From assembly GCA_026724425.1 (NCBI GenBank), contig JAIUCV010000569.1:62001-126000 (forward strand): 64,000 nt of DNA. The letters run 5' to 3'. Below the pieces are notes generated by a model. It did no database searches, had not been told where the DNA came from, and saw nothing but the letters and a program-made list of their open reading frames with translations. Positions 60,014-64,000 of this stretch are shown piece after piece; positions within the stretch are counted from its first letter, which is position 1, and each line of letters begins with the position of its first letter. The position numbers and the translations under genes are program-made. Source of the DNA: Erythrophleum ivorense (taxonomy: Eukaryota; Streptophyta; Magnoliopsida; Fabales; Fabaceae).

Positions 60014-62796
60014 TGTAATACCATATTATTTCTAACATTCATCCCCTTCTTGCAAGTGGGATTATACAATTCATCAAAGAAATTCCAAGAAAATGCATTA
60101 AAATAATGGAATAAATTGCATTGCGTAATAGATAAAATTTTTATTTCGCATCTTCAGGACCCCATGAACACATCAACAACATTCTCTAATTATTTTCCAT
60201 TCAAACAAATCATAACATCCTCAAAACTTAGCATAAACCATGGATCAAGGGTCAAAAACCCTAAAATTTTCGTCATTCATCGTGGTTGTACAATGATAGA
60301 TTTCAAGGACAACTTTGAAAAATCACAACTAAATGTAGAAATATCAAAATCATACAAACCATAGCTTTTTCGAAAGCTTTGGATCTACTTTACACTAAAA
60401 ATAAAGTCCCACAGACAAAAATCCCATCTAGACCATGTTGATAACAGAATAGCCATAAAGGTCTGACTGCCACCTGACACTTATATAATTTACTATCATA
60501 AATTTCAAAAATATCTAATTAATTTCAAAAAAATCTAATCCATGTAAATGATACCAATTTGGAAAGCTACAGATACTAGCTAGAGGGGAAAAATAACTTT
60601 AAACCAATCAAATAATGTTTAGGCACTAAAAATCAATCAAATAGTAACATGGGTCTGATTGGTCACCTAGTACTGGATAGCAAATTCAAAAATTAATATC
60701 TCTTTCTCTAGACATCCAAATGAGGTGCTTCCAATTAGCATAAGTCATGGGAAGGTGTAGCTTCTCCTTGTAAAATTTCATGGCAATTGGACATCATTTG
60801 CCCCATGAATGACAAAGAACAAATTTCGGACTATATGAATGGTACTAGTGGCCAAACCAGAAAATTTTTCCAAATTCAAAAATTCTCCAAATATTCTATA
60901 GACCTTCAAATATTATTCACTTTATCTTTTCAAAAAACTCTCAACAAGCTCTAGATGCATGCCAAATTTTAGACCAAGAAGAGCTCATTTGGACAAAAAG
61001 TGACATAGCTCACCAAAATGGCCAATTTTGCCTCTCATAAGATATCACTTAATCCAAATGGCCTTCCTTTGAGTTTGGCACCTCTTGAGAAAGTTTAAAA
61101 GCATGAATATGACTTGTATGAACTGTCCAAGTGGTCCAAACCTCATGTATCTTAATTTGGCCATTCCACTTCCATTAATGCATTAATACATCAGGCCATC
61201 AAGAAGCCAAAATTCCCATTTCCATGGATTTCATGCCACATATGGTCTATACAAGAGTCATACATCATATTATATTTATCCATGAGCTTATATCTTAAAA
61301 ATAATATGTGCAAAGTAACTTTGGTATTCAAATACATAACAAGCTACATAATGGACAAAGTATGACTTTTTAATGCTCTTCGCTTGCCTTCCTTGCTTCT
61401 TGGACATCACCTAGGTATTTCAAGATAATGGAGGGAAGGGGAGTGAGATTCCTTGGATCTTAATAGCTCACACACCCATTCACACACACATTCAAGGCAT
61501 ATACACATTAAAGCATATGTATGGGTGGTTTAACAACCATAAAGTATGCAAGGTCACAATTTCCATGCCACTTATTCACATTCAAGCCAAGAACGTGCTC
61601 TAGGGACTTTTGGTTTTGCGTTACCCCATTTCTAGAACTTTTGGATTTGCCTCACTCTTGGCCTAGGGAATTACTTGACCTCACCCTTCCAAGGGGATTT
61701 TGGCCTTGTCTCGCCCATGCCATGAGACTTTTGGCATCTCCTCACTTTTACCAAGGGACTTTTGGCATCACCTCATCCTTATAAGCTATTTCCATAACCA
61801 AGGCCATTCAAGGAAACACATTGGTACAAATGTATTGTCAAGGCATTAAGTGGCAAGTCATCAAGTCACAAGAACACACACAAGCATACAATAACATACA
61901 TATGCACACAACAATGCAAGGAGAATAAGGTGGAGAGCTACCTTGAATTTTGCTAGCCTTCCTTTGTCTTATTCCTCCCTCTTTTTGGCCTTACAAGTGG
62001 ACTTAGGTGGGTTGGTGTTCTCTTGGCCTAGACACTATAAACAATGCACAATTACACACTTGAAGCAAGCCAAGATACTAAACTCACTCTTGAACACACA
62101 CTTGGTTCCATAAATGGCATAATGGTTCCATAAATGGCCTATTGAAGCAACGTTCACAATTCAAGCTCTAGGCTCCCATCTCTTTCCATTTCTAGGCCTC
62201 TTGGCCTCATCCAAGGTCCTTGGAGCCCTCGCACATTTATTTGCATGATTGGAAAACTAAGTTGCTTCATAAGACACCATTATAGACACCATTGTCCCAT
62301 CTTCCAATCCATGGCTTCTAAATTTTTTCCAATGGTTTCTCCCATCTTCTAACATCATATAAAGTCCCAAACTAAAGTTAGAACAAATTAAAACATTCCC
62401 TAGCTTAATCATTCTAGCTTGGCCAAAATATGCACACCAAGGAAGGTTCATAGAGTTCTTGATTTTTTTCTTGATGGGAGAGCCACTTGGGAGGGTTTCT
62501 AGGGGTTTTAGGAGCTCAAGAAAACATTCAAATAGCCAAGGAATTACTCACACAAAATCAGATTTCATAAAAGCCTAAAAAATAGCACACTTTCCTAACT
62601 TGATTTTTATTGGTTTTTCTTGAAATTTCTTGTCATATTCCTCTCCCTCATGGTCAAAAATCCTAGTCCCTCTCTTATTTTTGGACAGAAAATCCTCCCT
62701 TTATATGGTTCTATTCTTGGCTGAATTACACACATCCATGGAGCAAGGAAAAGAAGCAACCACAACAAGCTTTTACCTTGGTTTCAAGTGTACTTT
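60014..62796 (-). mobile_element. 5' LTR of chromovirus copy 2 (partial)
   Basis: It repeats 51683 to about 54460 in the same orientation with scattered substitutions (about 25 differences in the first 300 bp by eye). It keeps the hairpin (61439-61470) and the GGGACTTTTGG blocks. It stops near 62796, where a reverse family A LTR begins. The U3 of this LTR is therefore not seen in the window. Confidence 0.85.
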
Positions 62797-63335
62797 TGTA
62801 CCACCATATATTTCTAGCTCATTTTATAATATTCCTATGCTTTTTGTGATGCATTCCATGAAGGAAGTAAGAAGAGTCCATTAAAATAATGCATTTAATT
62901 TCACTATGTCACGTATGAAAATTTCATTCGATGTCACGTGGACTATGTGAGCTCATACAGCACATTCCCATATTTAATTACATGAATAGAACTCATTTGA
63001 ATCATCAAAAGTAGCCTACATCTCAAGGAACTCGAAGGGAAGCATGAAATATGCATATTCAATTTCGGCTAGATTTTGCTCAATTCTGCCACAGACTTTG
63101 AAAAATCATAACTAATTCTAGAATAATCAAACTCATGCATGCTTGGCCATTCTGGAAAGCTACACATATCCATTTTATGTTAAAAATAAGTCCAGACCAT
63201 AACATCCAACACATAAGACGTTTGACATGCAAAATGGTCTAGAGGTCAGGCTATCCACTGATGCTATCATAGAATTCTGCAGCAAACTGAAAAAATGTCC
63301 AATTAGTTTCACAAAACTCCAATCCATACAAACGA
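62797..63335 (-). mobile_element. Family A LTR, reverse, first part
   Basis: It begins TGTACCACCATATATTTCTAG, matching the TGTAATACCTTATATTTCTAG end at 9068, and follows that copy (TTCATTCGATGTCACGTG, AATTTCGGCTAGATTTTGC) to AATCCATACAAACG. The chloroplast-derived insert then interrupts it. About 25 bp of what looks like the same LTR (CTAGATTGGTTCAGGCA) resume at the window end. Confidence 0.78.
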
Positions 63336-63974
63336 AAGAACGCCCTTTCAAAATCTGACTAATATTCATTACTTGAAGTGCTCTTTCATGCATTCATCGA
63401 AAGGGGCAATTGCTTTGAATTTTAGCAATTGATATCTTTGGAAACAAGAATTTTTTTCTTCATTCGAATTGGAAGCAAACTCTTTCTTTTACTTATTCTA
63501 TTTATGTATTCTTTCTAAATTCAAGAACTAACTCCTGAATTGCAAATTGCAAATAAAAATAAAAAAAATGTGAGAATAGATTTATAAGCTCGATGACTTG
63601 TAATAGAACTTATGCTTGATAGAAATATTTTTATCATATAGATTTGACGAATGAGGTGAAGCTGAGTTCATTAAAGATGAAAAATGGCAAAAAAGAAAGC
63701 ATTCATTCCCCTTTTATATCTTACATCTATAATCTTTTTGCCCTGGTGGATCTCTTTCTCATTTAAGAAAAATATGGAATCTTGGGTTACTAATTGGTCG
63801 AATACTAGGCAATCCAAAATTTTCTTGAATGATATTCAAGAAAAGAGTATTATAAAAAAACTCATAGAATTAGAGGAACTGTTACTCTTGGATGAAATGA
63901 TAAAGGAATACCCGGAAACATGTCTACAAAACTTCATATCAGAATCTACAAAGAAACAATCCAATTGATCAAGA
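63336..63974 (+). other. Chloroplast DNA insert (NUPT): ycf4-cemA spacer and start of cemA
   Basis: The stretch from about 63396 (GAATTTTAGCAATTGATATC near 63416) has the character of the plastid spacer upstream of cemA and runs without a break into the cemA coding start at 63684. It ends near 63974, where the sequence returns to LTR-like DNA. The left edge is less certain (63333-63341). It replaced roughly 75 bp of the host LTR. Confidence 0.82.
63684..63973 (+). pseudogene. cemA: cemA (chloroplast envelope membrane protein) 5' fragment of plastid origin
   Basis: It opens with MAKKKAFIPLLYLTSIIFLP, then WWISFSFKK, ESWVTNW, FLNDIQEKSI and LLLDEMIKEYPET, the N-terminus of plastid CemA (Ycf10), an inner-envelope protein linked to proton extrusion and inorganic-carbon uptake. 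Plastid CemA is about 230 residues. Here about 83 residues read in frame, then the loss of one A in an A-run near 63931 shifts the frame and a stop follows at 63966. About 10 bases of shifted homology (GATCAAGA) remain before the sequence leaves plastid DNA. It carries no plastid promoter or transmembrane domains, so it is a dead nuclear copy. Confidence 0.93.
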
Positions 63975-64000
63975 CCTCCCTCTCTAGATTGGTTCAGGCA

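Noticed and set aside
1..64000. CRISPR arrays, bacterial operons, rRNA or tRNA genes
   Set aside because: Nothing with regular spacers, ribosomal or cloverleaf structure was seen. The only tRNA-related sequences are retrotransposon primer sites.

Overview
This window is nuclear DNA of a flowering plant, most likely a eudicot. It is AT-rich and contains Ty3/gypsy chromovirus pol genes with plant-type initiator-tRNA-Met primer sites, PIF/Harbinger genes, a relic of an intron-bearing plant serine racemase gene and a piece of chloroplast DNA (ycf4-cemA spacer plus the start of cemA). I see no intact host gene. The species cannot be named from what is visible. All boundaries were read by eye from motifs, target-site duplications (TSDs) and cross-matches between copies, so internal junctions are approximate unless a TSD is quoted.

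The window is almost wholly nested LTR retrotransposon sequence, dominated by unusually long LTRs (2.4-3.6 kb), most of them solo or truncated. Family A (starts TGTAACATCC, about 3.5 kb, TATA box about 590 bp from the start) belongs to the same group as the chromovirus at 51683-62796, because that element's own LTRs are family-A-like. Family B (starts TGTAACACCCC, 2.8-3.0 kb) carries arrays of a GC-rich CTCGCCGCGGC-like motif. Single representatives of further families lie at 5585-8007, 24471-27333 and 32499 to about 35090.

Layout. (1) 1-17105: a minus-strand element with its 5' LTR in three pieces (2024-4545, about 13157-13469, 16472-17105), a primer-binding site at 2007-2018 and non-coding DNA to the left. 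A plus-strand family A LTR is inserted in it, and that LTR holds a solo LTR (5585-8007, TSD GAGAT) and a reverse solo family A LTR (9068-12556, TSD YCAAT). A family B LTR (13470-16471) is inserted in the same host LTR. (2) 17106-20645: 3' end of a second chromovirus (LTR, polypurine tract, chromodomain, integrase), cut by a family A-like LTR (20646 to about 22515). (3) 22516-24470: G-rich tandem repeat, unassigned DNA and the serine racemase relic. (4) 24471-27333: solo LTR with perfect TSD TCATA. (5) 27339-38222: remains of a PIF/Harbinger element, its Myb/SANT-like gene split by an 8.9 kb composite insertion (28036-36937) with perfect TSD ATAGA. (6) 38225-45503: three family B LTRs nested in one another. 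(7) 45504-49730: protease-RT fragment of a third gypsy element, split by a complete solo family B LTR (45860-48776). (8) 49731-62796: a family A-like LTR, then a family B LTR, then the best-preserved chromovirus (3' LTR, polypurine tract, chromodomain, integrase, RNase H, RT, protease, gag, primer site, partial 5' LTR). (9) 62797-64000: another family A LTR interrupted by the chloroplast insert.

All coding regions carry stops, frameshifts or truncations. The notable signals are structural: a short hairpin next to AATCTCACCC shared by otherwise different LTR families, a GC-rich palindromic motif recurring in different LTRs, a cluster of ACGT-core motifs upstream of one LTR promoter, and a nesting order readable from the TSDs.
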